A DNA stretch of 64,000 bases from an uncultured Spirochaetia bacterium (GCA_937960645.1 CALGPJ010000006.1:82868-146867); one strand, 5' to 3'. Positions 49,217 through 59,313 are shown, numbered from the stretch's first letter. Notes: generated from the letters alone by a model not told the origin. Made by a program: numbers and translations.

Positions 49217-50065
49217 CTATTGATAAATATAGGCTTTGACAAGGTTCCTGGGAAAGTCTTCCGTCTGAATTTGTTCGGTGATGTCTTTCCAACGGGAAAT
49301 TTCGGGAACCGAAGAATCCCAGTGGAAGGCCGATGCGTGCGTGCTGAAATAGATCGATCCGTTGGGAGCTAACAGGCGTTGACATGACCGCAATAACCAT
49401 GCGTGATCTTTCTGAATATCCCAGTTTTGACGCATCTTTTTTCCGGACGAGTAAGTAGGTGGATCCACGATAATGAGATCGAATCGATCGGAGGGGAGAC
49501 TGCGTAACCATTCCAGAACATCCCGCTTCAACCAGAAGTCCCTGGCCGCTGCAGGTCGATTTGCCTCCCAATTTTTTCGAGCCCAGAGAAGATAGGTCTC
49601 GGAAAGATCGACGCTCTTGACAAGCCGGGCACCCCCGAGAGCGGCGGCGACAGAGAAGCCGCCTGTGTAGCAAAAAAGGTTCAGAACTCGTTTTCCATCG
49701 GACAACGCCTTGATCAGCTGTCTGGCTTTACGTTGATCGGCAAACAGGCCGATGTCATGATACTGGCCTGGGTCCACCCAAAACTTCAAGTCGTATTCCT
49801 TGACCCAAAATCCATAACTCTCCTGCGGTCTTGCCCGATATTGGCAGTGTGCGTCCTGAGGATACCGCTCTTTGAAAAAAAACCTTTCTGGATTCCAGGT
49901 CAAAAGACTTGTCAGGTAATCCAACTCGGGACGCGAACCAACATGATAAACCACCAAACAGGAGCCGACCTTCAGAAGACTCATTCGATCATCGTAGGCT
50001 AGAAGGCAGACATCCACACCCTCTTTTTGCGCCCAGGCAAAGTTTTTTTTGATCTGATCTTTCAT
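49217..50065 (-). CDS. Class I SAM-dependent rRNA methyltransferase (RlmI/RlmK-like catalytic domain)
   Basis: RVLNLFCYTGGFSVAAALGGARLVKSVDLSETYLLWARKN; DLIIVDPPTYSSGKKM. Confidence 0.88.
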   Translation of the reverse strand: MKDQIKKNFAWAQKEGVDVCLLAYDDRMSLLKVGSCLVVYHVGSRPELDYLTSLLTWNPERFFFKERYPQDAHCQYRARPQESYGFWVKEYDLKFWVDPGQYHDIGLFADQRKARQLIKALSDGKRVLNLFCYTGGFSVAAALGGARLVKSVDLSETYLLWARKNWEANRPAAARDFWLKRDVLEWLRSLPSDRFDLIIVDPPTYSSGKKMRQNWDIQKDHAWLLRSCQRLLAPNGSIYFSTHASAFHWDSSVPEISRWKDITEQIQTEDFPRNLVKAYIYQ

Positions 50066-50067
50066 TT

Positions 50068-51357
50068 TTAGATTTTTCGGATGATGCTCAGAGGTTTAGC
50101 CTTCGAGGCCTTGAGCGCGGGAAACCAGGATGAAATCAATCCGAAGAGAAGACTGAGGGAACTGATCAGTAGCAGGGTATCCCAGGAAAGGTTGACCGGT
50201 ATGGTTTCGAGATAAAAGGCCGGATCGAGGATTTTGAACGAAACGGCTTCGTTCGTCAAAAAATTCGTTACGGCCGTGATCGTGCTCTCGAGAAACGAAA
50301 TGATGTTGTTGATGTTGATTGCGGTCAACAGCCCCAGGACAATTCCCATAAAGGTGCCGAGTACAGCAGATATCACACCCAGAAGGCCAAAATATAATTG
50401 AATTTGATAGGGAGATAAACCGAGGCTTTTGAGAATCGCGATTTCTTTACGTCTTTCCAGATAGGTCATCAGCAAGGACGAGGCGATATTCACGGAAGAA
50501 ACGATCAGGATCATGCTCATAATCACCAGGAGGATGGCCCGGGTCGATTGATAATTTTGGTATTGGTTGCGATTGATATCGTACCAGGGCTTGACCCTCC
50601 ATCCGAAGGGAACTGTTTCCTGTATCCTGGGAAGGATCTCGGTTTCCGCAACCTTATCCTCGAGACTGACACCGATGACGGGGATGTAGTCGGTGAGAGG
50701 CAGAATATTTTCGGTTTGCCCAAAGGGCATCAACACCCAGAGCCTGTCCAATTCCTGATAACCGCTGGAGATGATCGCACTGACTTTTAAGGTGACGATG
50801 GGCGGTAAGAGCTGTCTTGCGGCCCCCCGACGGGCCGTGAGTATCTTAATTTCGTCACCGATTTCAACCCCCAATTTCCTTGCGACCTCCTGTCCTAACT
50901 GCACCTCTCGATCGCTGGAGAAGGTGGGGCTCCCCTTCAGGTAGTGTATATAACGCAGCCAGCCCTCACTGGTCAGGAAATCGGGTTCAACCCCACGAAT
51001 GGTGATGCCCGTGCGCCTTTGACCGGAATACGCAAGGCCGAATCCCTGCTTTTCCACCCAAACGCCGCGTACCCCGGAGAGAAGCTTTAGCTTTTCCCTG
51101 ATTGTGTTGAAATCATCGATATCGAATAGGCCAAAGGGCTGGATCTGAATATGGTAGGTTAAAGTCTCCTTGAAACGGTCGACAATTCCCCCGATCATTC
51201 CATCCGAAACGACTAAAACGGTGATCAAGGGTATTAGTCCCAGGCTCATCCCGAAAATGCTGTAACGCAGGGCCTTCCCCTCGTGGCTTTTCCAAAAAAT
51301 CCGAACAAAAAAACGCTTGATCAAGAAAAAAACGACAGGATCGATCAGCGCTCCCAT
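50068..51357 (-). CDS. Lol-type ABC transporter permease (LolC/E family)
   Basis: FtsX-like permease: LLMTYLERRKEIAILKSLGLSPYQIQLYFGLLG. Confidence 0.85.
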   Translation of the reverse strand: MGALIDPVVFFLIKRFFVRIFWKSHEGKALRYSIFGMSLGLIPLITVLVVSDGMIGGIVDRFKETLTYHIQIQPFGLFDIDDFNTIREKLKLLSGVRGVWVEKQGFGLAYSGQRRTGITIRGVEPDFLTSEGWLRYIHYLKGSPTFSSDREVQLGQEVARKLGVEIGDEIKILTARRGAARQLLPPIVTLKVSAIISSGYQELDRLWVLMPFGQTENILPLTDYIPVIGVSLEDKVAETEILPRIQETVPFGWRVKPWYDINRNQYQNYQSTRAILLVIMSMILIVSSVNIASSLLMTYLERRKEIAILKSLGLSPYQIQLYFGLLGVISAVLGTFMGIVLGLLTAININNIISFLESTITAVTNFLTNEAVSFKILDPAFYLETIPVNLSWDTLLLISSLSLLFGLISSWFPALKASKAKPLSIIRKI

Positions 51358-52022
51358 AAGTTCCGGTTCTCCATTTTGTAACGTCGCTGCGCCCTGTCTG
51401 CGAAATGAACATTGTGGGTTACAAGAATCAAGGTTGACTGGTGATCGTGAACCAGGCGGAAGAGCAGGTCTTCCACCACTCTCGAGTTTTCTTCATCGAG
51501 GTTACCGGTCGGCTCATCGGCTAAAATGAGACGAGGATGATTCACGAGGGCCCTTGCCAGGGCCGTGCGCTGTCGTTCCCCCCCGCTCAACTGGTTTGGA
51601 TAGAAGTACAACCTCTCGTTCATACCCGTTTCATCGAGCAGACCCCTGGCCATTCGTTCCGCCTCCTGTCGCGTTTTACCGGACATCCAGGCTGGGAGCA
51701 TCACGTTTTCCAGGACACTGAGTTCAGGCAGAAGAAAGTGAAACTGAAAAACCATCCCGATACGGTTCAAACGGTAATCGGTGAGTTTCTCTTCTTCCAG
51801 CTCTGAAACCGGAATACCACAGGAGATGATCAACCCCTCACTGACATTGTCCAGACCAGCGATCAAATGAAGAAGGGTGCTCTTTCCGCTTCCGCTCTCG
51901 CCGACGATGCTCAAGGTCGTTCCCTCCTCGACAGAGAGATTCACTCCATCGAGAACGAGCAGGCTTTCCCCCTGGGTGTGATATTTTTTACTGACATTCT
52001 GAATCTGCAGGATGGAGCTCAT
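51345..52022 (-). CDS. lolD: Lol-type ABC transporter ATPase
   Basis: ATG at 52022 MSSILQIQNVSKKYHTQ; SIVGESGSGKSTLLHLIAGLD; LSGGERQRTALARAL; ADEPTGNLDEEN. Confidence 0.92.
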   Translation of the reverse strand: MSSILQIQNVSKKYHTQGESLLVLDGVNLSVEEGTTLSIVGESGSGKSTLLHLIAGLDNVSEGLIISCGIPVSELEEEKLTDYRLNRIGMVFQFHFLLPELSVLENVMLPAWMSGKTRQEAERMARGLLDETGMNERLYFYPNQLSGGERQRTALARALVNHPRLILADEPTGNLDEENSRVVEDLLFRLVHDHQSTLILVTHNVHFADRAQRRYKMENRNLWER

Positions 52023-53311
52023 TCGTTTCTCAGGACCTCTCGCGTTTGGATTTGCAGGATCTCTGCGGAGGAGCTCCAGGCACTGAGGGATGAGGACAAA
52101 AACGCTACCAAAAAAATGCCCCAAACCTCGTGCCAGAGAATTCGGTAAGGAACCTCGTTCATGTAAAATACTCCTCCAAATATCAGTTTCGAGGGCATGC
52201 CGCTGGGTAGGCCCTGGAGACGATTCAACATATCCCCAAAATAACTCAAAAGCTGTTCGACACCGATCAAAATCCCGTTGATATTGACGATGATCATTAG
52301 ACCGATCAAGGTTCCCCAGAGAGCTCCCCAGAAACCAATGACGGCTCCCTCGGAAAGAAAAACGATCCTGATGGGACGGTGAGCGGCTCCCAGGGCTTTC
52401 AAAATACCCAGGTCCTCCTTTCTCTCGCGAATCGTCCGTTTGATACTGTGCTGGATATTCATCCAGACCACCGGAAAAATCAGGGCGATGAGCACCATCA
52501 TCACCGTTTTTTCCATTCTCAGGGCACTGAAAAAGGAGCGGTTGTATTCCCGCCAACTCACGACGTGACCGCCCTCGGAAGCGGTCAACGATTGAACTCT
52601 TGGTAAAACGATCTGGTCGGCGTAATGATCGGTGAGTTTGATCGAATAGGTAGTTTCGACACCGTTTTCGAAAAAGTCCCTGGCTCGGGTAATATCGATA
52701 AATCCCCACCCCAAATCGATTTCGTAAAAGTTTGTTCGAAAAATCCCGGTGACCTGAAAACTCACCAACTTGGGACGCAGGAGGCTGAAATCGGGTCCGC
52801 CGAGGGCCATCAAGCTCACCTGGTCCCCGACACGAACCAAAAGGTTTCTCGCAAGCTCACTACCCAAAACGATTTTTTCACCGTTCGACAGGTCCCAACT
52901 TCCCTCGACGATCTGAAGCTGACGTCCCATGGCGGGATCGTCAAAAATGACCGATGGAGAGACTCCTCGGACAAAGGCCCCCCGAGTGTTACCGTAATTG
53001 CTGCTCATCAGTGTTTGAGAATCGGAATAGGGGCTGATGCTGCGAACCCGCGGGTCCTGGGAAATCGCCCATTGGGTCTGGGTACTCAGCTCTCGATCAG
53101 GCGGCATTTGCACCCGAAGATGGGACGAGGACACTTCCAAAAGGGTTTCGATAAACCCCATCTGAAATCCGTTCATCACCCCCAGGACCACGTTCAAGGT
53201 CATCACACCGACCGCGATACCGATGACGGAAAGCAGACTCGATGTTAGGCCCCCTTCTCTGCGCCGCCAGAGATAGCGAGATGCCAAAAAATAAACGACA
53301 GATGGTGTCAA
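52019..53311 (-). CDS. Lol-type ABC transporter permease (second)
   Basis: MacB-PCD-like N-terminus FLASRYLWRRREGGLTSSLLSVIGIAVGVMTLNVVLGVMNGF. Confidence 0.87.
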   Translation of the reverse strand: MTPSVVYFLASRYLWRRREGGLTSSLLSVIGIAVGVMTLNVVLGVMNGFQMGFIETLLEVSSSHLRVQMPPDRELSTQTQWAISQDPRVRSISPYSDSQTLMSSNYGNTRGAFVRGVSPSVIFDDPAMGRQLQIVEGSWDLSNGEKIVLGSELARNLLVRVGDQVSLMALGGPDFSLLRPKLVSFQVTGIFRTNFYEIDLGWGFIDITRARDFFENGVETTYSIKLTDHYADQIVLPRVQSLTASEGGHVVSWREYNRSFFSALRMEKTVMMVLIALIFPVVWMNIQHSIKRTIRERKEDLGILKALGAAHRPIRIVFLSEGAVIGFWGALWGTLIGLMIIVNINGILIGVEQLLSYFGDMLNRLQGLPSGMPSKLIFGGVFYMNEVPYRILWHEVWGIFLVAFLSSSLSAWSSSAEILQIQTREVLRNE

Positions 53312-54399
53312 GGGCCACTCCTCAGGTTTCTGGTACGGCTGTGCCCTTCACTGTCGAAAAATGTTTCCTCTATTTTTTCATTATCTCGCCAGACTGTTTG
53401 AACCACGAGCTTTCCATCCATAAAAAACTCTTCCCGCACCAGCTTTTCCTCTTCGAAAGAAAAAATGGCTTCGGTAACACCGTTACGCCGCAGCTCCTCC
53501 CGGATAAGTTTTCCCTCCGCATCGTAACTGAAGAAACGTGTCTCGACATCGCCTCCAGCCACTCTCTCTTTCTGAATCACCCTGTCCTTGTCGTAGAGAT
53601 AACGCTCTTGTGCAATCAGTCGGCCTTTTTCACGGATTTCCAATAAGGTGATTTGCGATCGTTCGTTAAAAAACTTTCTCTCCTCGTGCGATCTCGGAAC
53701 GATCAGGTCCCGTTGGTTTCGAAGACGATTGTTCAACCATTCAAATTCGGATATTTGAAACAAGGCGTTCGCAATGCTGAGTTCCTGACGCCGGACCTGG
53801 TTCTGGGGACCGTAGGCTGAAAAAAAGGTTTGCTCACCCTCACGACCGATTTCACTCCCCAGGCCATCGGATCCCCATTTCCAGCTATGCCATTCGACCC
53901 TGTTGGGATAGCGGCGCACGATTCTTCGAATCCTTCCCTCAGGTGTGCGAAAAATCTCATCGGTGTAAACCAGTCTACCGTTAGGAGCGACGAATCTCCT
54001 GACTTTCAGGGCTCCCTTGTCCCAGGTATATTCGATTCTGCCGCGAAAGGTGTTTTCCGACCAGAACTCTTCCAGGATGAGATTGCCCTCGCCGTCGAGT
54101 TCGTAAGCATCGCGTGTCCGATTGTTGCGAACGACCCTGACCTTTCGAACTCTGCCTTCCGCATCCATGTCACGAAACCGGGTCTCTACCAATCGATTAT
54201 TTTGAAACAAATCGATCTTGTCGCTGTTGTCTGTCACTGATCGACGCGCTGTCCACTCCCATTCTCCAACCCGAAACCATTCGATCCTCTCGATGAGAGC
54301 CCCCAGGGCATTGGATCGATACCACTCCCCCTGGGGAATGGTGCGCGTTTGGGCAGCCAGAGAACTCAGCAAAACAACAAGAAGCCCGACCCGAGTCAT
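53308..54399 (-). CDS. Secreted protein with repetitive YD/YwqK-like beta repeats
   Basis: Signal peptide; repeated YxxDGxLxxxE-like units. Confidence 0.55.
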   Translation of the reverse strand: MTRVGLLVVLLSSLAAQTRTIPQGEWYRSNALGALIERIEWFRVGEWEWTARRSVTDNSDKIDLFQNNRLVETRFRDMDAEGRVRKVRVVRNNRTRDAYELDGEGNLILEEFWSENTFRGRIEYTWDKGALKVRRFVAPNGRLVYTDEIFRTPEGRIRRIVRRYPNRVEWHSWKWGSDGLGSEIGREGEQTFFSAYGPQNQVRRQELSIANALFQISEFEWLNNRLRNQRDLIVPRSHEERKFFNERSQITLLEIREKGRLIAQERYLYDKDRVIQKERVAGGDVETRFFSYDAEGKLIREELRRNGVTEAIFSFEEEKLVREEFFMDGKLVVQTVWRDNEKIEETFFDSEGHSRTRNLRSGP

Positions 54400-55259
54400 G
54401 TACCGATCACCGCCTGGGCGAACTTGCGGGGATCGAAGGTTTCAAGATCTGTAATTTTTTCTCCGACTCCGACAAAGGCCACCCCGACCCCCAGTTTTTG
54501 TGCAATGGACAAGACCGCACCACCCCGCGCGCTGGCATCCCATTTGGACAACAACACGGCATCCAGGCCAACACTGCGATGGAATACCTCTGCCTGCTCT
54601 ACGGCGTTTTGACCGGTCACTGTATCGATCACGAGAAGTTTGCGATAGGAATCCGGTGAAATTTTACTACGGATGACCTTGTCGACCTTGGCAAGCTCGT
54701 TGACGAGGTTTACTTTATTGTGCAGACGACCGGCGGTATCCGCAAGGACAATATCCTCCCTGCGAGACTGAGCGGAAACAAGAGCGTCATAAATCACCGC
54801 TGCAGGATCGGCACCCGAATTCTGAGATACGACGCGCACGCCCAGTCGTTCACCCCATACGCTCAGCTGCTCGATGGCAGCGGCGCGAAAGGTATCTCCG
54901 GCAGCGAGAACGACACGTTTTCCCTGCTCCTTGTAAAGCCGGGCCAACTTGGCCAGGTTCGTGGTCTTACCGACTCCGTTCACACCGAGAACCAGGAGAA
55001 GGTGGGGAGTTTCTCCAGGAAAATCCAGGCTGACACGCTGAGCCATGTCGGAAATGATTTCCACGAGTTCTTGCCGTACTTGTTCCTGATCCTTCCAGCG
55101 ATTCTCTTTCGATCGCTTGCGGAGCTGCTCGATGATCGTTTTTGCGTTGTTATATCCCAGATCTCCCTCGATCAGTTGGTCTTCCCACTCATTCCAAAGA
55201 TCTTCCGTGAAATGGTCCCCGGTAAAAAGGGATTTTAACCGTTGCCAAAGTCCCATCAT
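54396..55259 (-). CDS. ftsY: Signal recognition particle receptor FtsY
   Basis: LVLGVNGVGKTTNLAKLARLYK; DTAGRLHNKVNLVNELAKV; SKWDASARGGAVLS. Confidence 0.96.
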   Translation of the reverse strand: MMGLWQRLKSLFTGDHFTEDLWNEWEDQLIEGDLGYNNAKTIIEQLRKRSKENRWKDQEQVRQELVEIISDMAQRVSLDFPGETPHLLLVLGVNGVGKTTNLAKLARLYKEQGKRVVLAAGDTFRAAAIEQLSVWGERLGVRVVSQNSGADPAAVIYDALVSAQSRREDIVLADTAGRLHNKVNLVNELAKVDKVIRSKISPDSYRKLLVIDTVTGQNAVEQAEVFHRSVGLDAVLLSKWDASARGGAVLSIAQKLGVGVAFVGVGEKITDLETFDPRKFAQAVIGT

Positions 55260-56674
55260 CTCCCCCTTTCGGCCACATCGATGTACCGGAACAATTCCCA
55301 AACCGTCCACCCGAAAAGGGCAACCGTGACTCCCAGGAGGGCATACCCGCCGTTTTGAAAAGTCTGTTGAAAAGTATAACTCAAATTGACCTTGTCCAAC
55401 TGTTCCTGGGTGCGAAACCCCACCGGAGTGTCCAGGTAGTTTTTGAGATAATCGTTGGAAAGCTGAAGGTACTCGTATTCCAATCCCCGAAAAAGGATGT
55501 ACGTGAAAAAAGTGACGGTGAAGGAGCCCAGTGCCACGTAAAACCAGCTCCTGGCCTCATCTAATTTACGCTCCTCCGTGCTCGGCTCGAGATTGAGGTT
55601 GATCTCATTTTCCTCTGGCCAGATGGTTCGCGCGATAGGGTTGAAACCAGCCAATTCGATTTCGAGGTATTGAGGCTCGTCGGAACCCAAAATTTCCAAA
55701 GGCGTCAAACCGCGATACCTTCCCCCGATCCAGACCCTTGCCTCTGGAGGTTCGGTTATTATACGGCGTTTGAAGTTTTCTCTCGGTTGAAGCCGCCACT
55801 CTTTGACGAGGCTTTGCCCCCGGGCCACCTCGACCACCTCTTGAATGCTTTGATATCCCCCTGCCCTCACGATGACCCGAAAGGATCCGGGCTCCAGGAT
55901 GCCCAGATCGGCCGCTCCCAGACCGCGCAAACGACCATCGATCCAAATTTCGGCATGGGGAGGATCGGTGATCATTTTCAACCGAGACCAGGGACGGTTG
56001 AGCAGGCTGTTGGTAAGCCAGTCCTGCACCAGAGAAATTCGATCGAGTACCTCTTCGGGACTCATCCATTCTTCGTAGCGTCGTTCGGTCTTTCCGTTTT
56101 CATTCCACACTTCGACGACGATCCCCAGATAGTCCCGAACTTTCAGGAGTTTCGGAACGATCAGGAGGTTCAATCGATTTTGATGAAAAAGAGTGCCGGG
56201 ACTGGAACTGCCACTCAACAACTGGTTGGGTCCCGGGACCTGAAGGAGGGGAAGGCGTTCGGGAACCGAGACGATACTCAAATCGGCGTTTTCCAGTTGG
56301 AGACGTTCAGTCCTGACTTTTTGATAGTTTTGTTCGGCCTGAACGTAGGCACTGTTCGATGCATCCGAACGAAGTCTTATCCGATCGAGTTCCAAACGAG
56401 CGCTGGACTCCCGAGCCAAGAGTTGGGTTATTCGATTTTCGCGCGTCGATTTTTCCAAAAACAGCCGTTCACTGTCCTCCAATTGCCGCAATTCGTTGTT
56501 TAAATCCACTCGGCTGATAATTTCAGAAAGATTCTTCCCCAAGTTCTGCCATTCTGAATAACCCACGTCGAAGGGGAGAATGGCCCAACGATAGGCCAAA
56601 GGTCCCTGAATTTCCTGAGCGTAAAGTTTTCCCAGGATCAGAACGGCAAGAAGGAGGGATCGAGGACCTTTCAT
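55256..56674 (-). CDS. PEGA-domain membrane protein
   Basis: Two PEGA-like units (ITDPPHAEIWIDGRLRGLGA; ITEPPEARVWIGGRYRGLTPLEI), TM near C-terminus. Confidence 0.8.
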   Translation of the reverse strand: MKGPRSLLLAVLILGKLYAQEIQGPLAYRWAILPFDVGYSEWQNLGKNLSEIISRVDLNNELRQLEDSERLFLEKSTRENRITQLLARESSARLELDRIRLRSDASNSAYVQAEQNYQKVRTERLQLENADLSIVSVPERLPLLQVPGPNQLLSGSSSPGTLFHQNRLNLLIVPKLLKVRDYLGIVVEVWNENGKTERRYEEWMSPEEVLDRISLVQDWLTNSLLNRPWSRLKMITDPPHAEIWIDGRLRGLGAADLGILEPGSFRVIVRAGGYQSIQEVVEVARGQSLVKEWRLQPRENFKRRIITEPPEARVWIGGRYRGLTPLEILGSDEPQYLEIELAGFNPIARTIWPEENEINLNLEPSTEERKLDEARSWFYVALGSFTVTFFTYILFRGLEYEYLQLSNDYLKNYLDTPVGFRTQEQLDKVNLSYTFQQTFQNGGYALLGVTVALFGWTVWELFRYIDVAERGR

Positions 56675-57787
56675 GGTGTCGGCTGGTTATTTTCCAGCCA
56701 AAGGTGCCGCAGGTGAGCTTCGATAAAACTGTCCAAATCACCGTCCATCACCGCCTGAATGTTCGACGTTTCATGCTTGTTTCGATGGTCTTTGACAAGG
56801 GTGTAAGGTTGAAAGACGTAGCTGCGTATTTGATTCCCCCAGGCATTGTCGGATTTTTCCGGGGTCTTCTGCTCCCGCTGGGCGTCACGAAGAGCCTTGT
56901 AATGATCGTAAAGTTTGGAACGGAGAAGCTTCATCGCCAATTCCCTGTTTTTGATTTGGCTTCTTTCCTGTTGGCACGCCACGACGATACCGGTCGGAAT
57001 GTGGGTCATCCGAACGGCCGAATCCGTCTTGTTGACGTGTTGTCCCCCGGCACCGCTGGAGCGGTAGGTGTCGACTCTGATATCTTTTTCGTTGATTTCG
57101 ACGCTGATGTCGTCTTCGATGAGGGGGGTCACCGAGACGGCAGCAAAACTCGTGTGACGTCGCGCGTTCGCATCGAAGGGACTGATCCGAACTAACCGGT
57201 GCACACCGTTTTCGTTTTTCAAAAGCCCATAGGCATTTTCACCGGAAACTTGAATGGTGCAGCTCTTGATGCCACCCTCTGCTTCCTGGAGATCGAGCGT
57301 TTCCACCTTGAAACCACGGCGCTCACACCAGCGGGTATACATCCGCAAAAGCATCCCGGCCCAATCGCAGGCCTCGGTTCCTCCCGCCCCCGCCTGAATA
57401 CTCAAAAACGCCGGCGCTTTGTCTTCGGGTTCGTTGAGCATCTCCAGGATGTTGAGTCGTTCGTATTCCTTTTGAATTGCTTCGAGTTCCTCTTTGATGA
57501 ACACTTCCTGCGACTCATCACCTTCCGAAAGGGCCATCTCGTGGAGAACCTTGAGGTCAGCGGAACGGGAAATCAGTTTCTCCCAGGGTTCGATCTTGTT
57601 CTTGAGATTTCGGATGTCGGTGAGAACTTTTTCAGCCCGATCACGATTTCCCCAGAAATTGGGATCTTCGGTATGACGTTCGAGATCTTGTATCCGGATT
57701 TTCAGGTTATCCGGGTCAAAGACGCCTCCATGTTTCGTTGATTTGCGAATCGATTTCAGCAATTTTGTTGGTGAAATTTGTCAACAT
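56671..57787 (-). CDS. prfB: Peptide chain release factor 2, read through a programmed +1 frameshift
   Basis: GGQ motif SGAGGQHVNKTDSA and SPF motif. Real ATG at 57787 with AAGGAG SD; TGGAGG CGT CTT TGA C at 57730-57715. The track start (TTG 57762) is out of frame with the true N-terminus. Confidence 0.95.
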
Positions 57788-57814
57788 ATTGGCTCCTTGC
57801 TTTCGATGATTTTC

Positions 57815-58087
57815 TCATACAATGGTGGTGAGACGCTTCCACTTTTTTCCTTCGAGAGAGGTGATGACAAGGGTCTCCTCCATAGGATATTGGTAAAGCC
57901 TCAATCGGTCATAAAAATCCGTGATCTTATCCAGGTCCACTTTCATTCTCGCCAGGTTCTTTTCACTGAGAGTACTGGTCTCGTAAAGCTGGTTTTGGAT
58001 TTTCTTGAATCCGTACTGAATCAGAAGATCGTGGACCTTGATTCGACTGTCCTCGCTTCCAAGGTCGCAAGCACAGGCGACAAACAC
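57815..58087 (-). CDS. Cas2-like small protein (orphan)
   Basis: GTG start; MFVACACDLGSEDSRIKVHDLLIQYGFKKIQNQLYETSTLSEKNLARMKVDLDKI...MEETLVITSLEGKKWKRL resembles the Cas2 ferredoxin-fold pattern. Confidence 0.55.
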   Translation of the reverse strand: MFVACACDLGSEDSRIKVHDLLIQYGFKKIQNQLYETSTLSEKNLARMKVDLDKITDFYDRLRLYQYPMEETLVITSLEGKKWKRLTTIV

Positions 58088-58091
58088 GGTT

Positions 58092-58268
58092 TTACATCAA
58101 CTCACTGGGTTTGCGTGCCTGATTACCCGTTTTTTCACACACGGCATAGTGCCGGATCTTCCCATTCTCGAAGATGGATTTCATGACAATTTTACCGCCC
58201 CATCGCGATAGAAGCTCCTTGGCACCTTCGCGACGTGCGTTTTTAGACACACCGGCCTTTTTTCCCAT
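58092..58268 (-). CDS. Small basic protein of unknown function (58 aa)
   Basis: ATG 58268 with GGGAGG SD; MGKKAGVSKNARREGAKELLSRWGGKIVMKSIFENGKIRHYAVCEKTGNQARKPSELM. Confidence 0.6.
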   Translation of the reverse strand: MGKKAGVSKNARREGAKELLSRWGGKIVMKSIFENGKIRHYAVCEKTGNQARKPSELM

Positions 58269-58335
58269 AATGCCTCCCTGAATATTCGACAATTTTCATG
58301 ATTAGGTATTTTTTTATTTCTTGTCAACGGCAGTG

Positions 58336-59313
58336 TCAGGAGCCTGTTTCGACGTGAACTCGCTCAGGCTGACGTGGCCATTGAAACTGAGGATTGGAAA
58401 GGTCTTCGACCCGAAATGGTATGATGCTCAGAACCTGACCTTGCGAAAGTTGAGGATTTTCGGATTTTGATTCCGTTGGAACGATGCTGGTGATTCTTCC
58501 CCGGCTCATTCGAGCCTCACCAGCCATTCGCAGAAGAGAAGGATCTTCCTCCTTGACGAGATATTCTGCTTCCCGACCATTTTCGGATGGGGCGATCAGC
58601 TTGAGAGCATGACCGACTACTCCCTCGGATCGCAAAAAGTCCTCGCCGCTACCCGAGTAGCTCAAAACAACATAATAGGGCAGGATATCCCTTCGCTCCA
58701 GAACTCGGTCCACGGGTACCTCCAATGCCCCGTGATAGATTAAACTGCCGTTCCTTTCCCATTTGCGCAAAAGGTTGATGGCACTCAGCCAGTTGTGGTT
58801 GGGTTGATTGTTCCAATCGATATACAGAAGATTCAAAGTGTTTTTTTTCGGAGACTGAAAAAGCTTCGTGGGTATTTTCAACGCGTAGGGATAATCTGCC
58901 TGCACGACCACAGGAAGACAGAAGGAAATTCGTTTTTCCCAGTTCGGTTTGATGATACCGAAAAGCTCCCGGATAAGAGGACCTGTATCGACCGCGTTGG
59001 CAAAAAGTGGCCGAAAAGCGATGAGCCCATCCTTGACGAATTCGCCGTAAAAATCAGGGGCAATCCAGGCGTTGACGAGTTCGATCGAGACAGCCTTGAT
59101 TCGGTCGAATACCTCCTGACTGAGCTTTTCTCCACCGTCAAAAGATTCCCGAAGATAGTTAAAGATGTCCACTAACTTTTGAAGCCCGAAGATGGAAGCC
59201 AAAAAATACAGCATTTCGACATCCTCTGGCGCGGGTAGGGACTTCCATTCCTGGAGTTTTTGAACGAAGAAACTTTTCGCCTGTTCGACGAGGTATTGAT
59301 AGGTCAAAGACAT
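58336..59313 (-). CDS. Protein of unknown function
   Basis: Long ORF on the dominant coding strand; upstream TATAAT and AGGCGGA; no family recognised. Confidence 0.6.
   Translation of the reverse strand: MSLTYQYLVEQAKSFFVQKLQEWKSLPAPEDVEMLYFLASIFGLQKLVDIFNYLRESFDGGEKLSQEVFDRIKAVSIELVNAWIAPDFYGEFVKDGLIAFRPLFANAVDTGPLIRELFGIIKPNWEKRISFCLPVVVQADYPYALKIPTKLFQSPKKNTLNLLYIDWNNQPNHNWLSAINLLRKWERNGSLIYHGALEVPVDRVLERRDILPYYVVLSYSGSGEDFLRSEGVVGHALKLIAPSENGREAEYLVKEEDPSLLRMAGEARMSRGRITSIVPTESKSENPQLSQGQVLSIIPFRVEDLSNPQFQWPRQPERVHVETGS

Noticed and set aside
52023-52709. N-terminal half of the 454-aa ORF 51345-52709
   Set aside because: Lies out of frame over the second Lol permease; LolD itself starts at ATG 52022.
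57800-58090. CRISPR-Cas locus suggested by the Cas2-like protein
   Set aside because: No direct-repeat array, cas1 or effector genes seen nearby; treated as an orphan Cas2-fold protein only.
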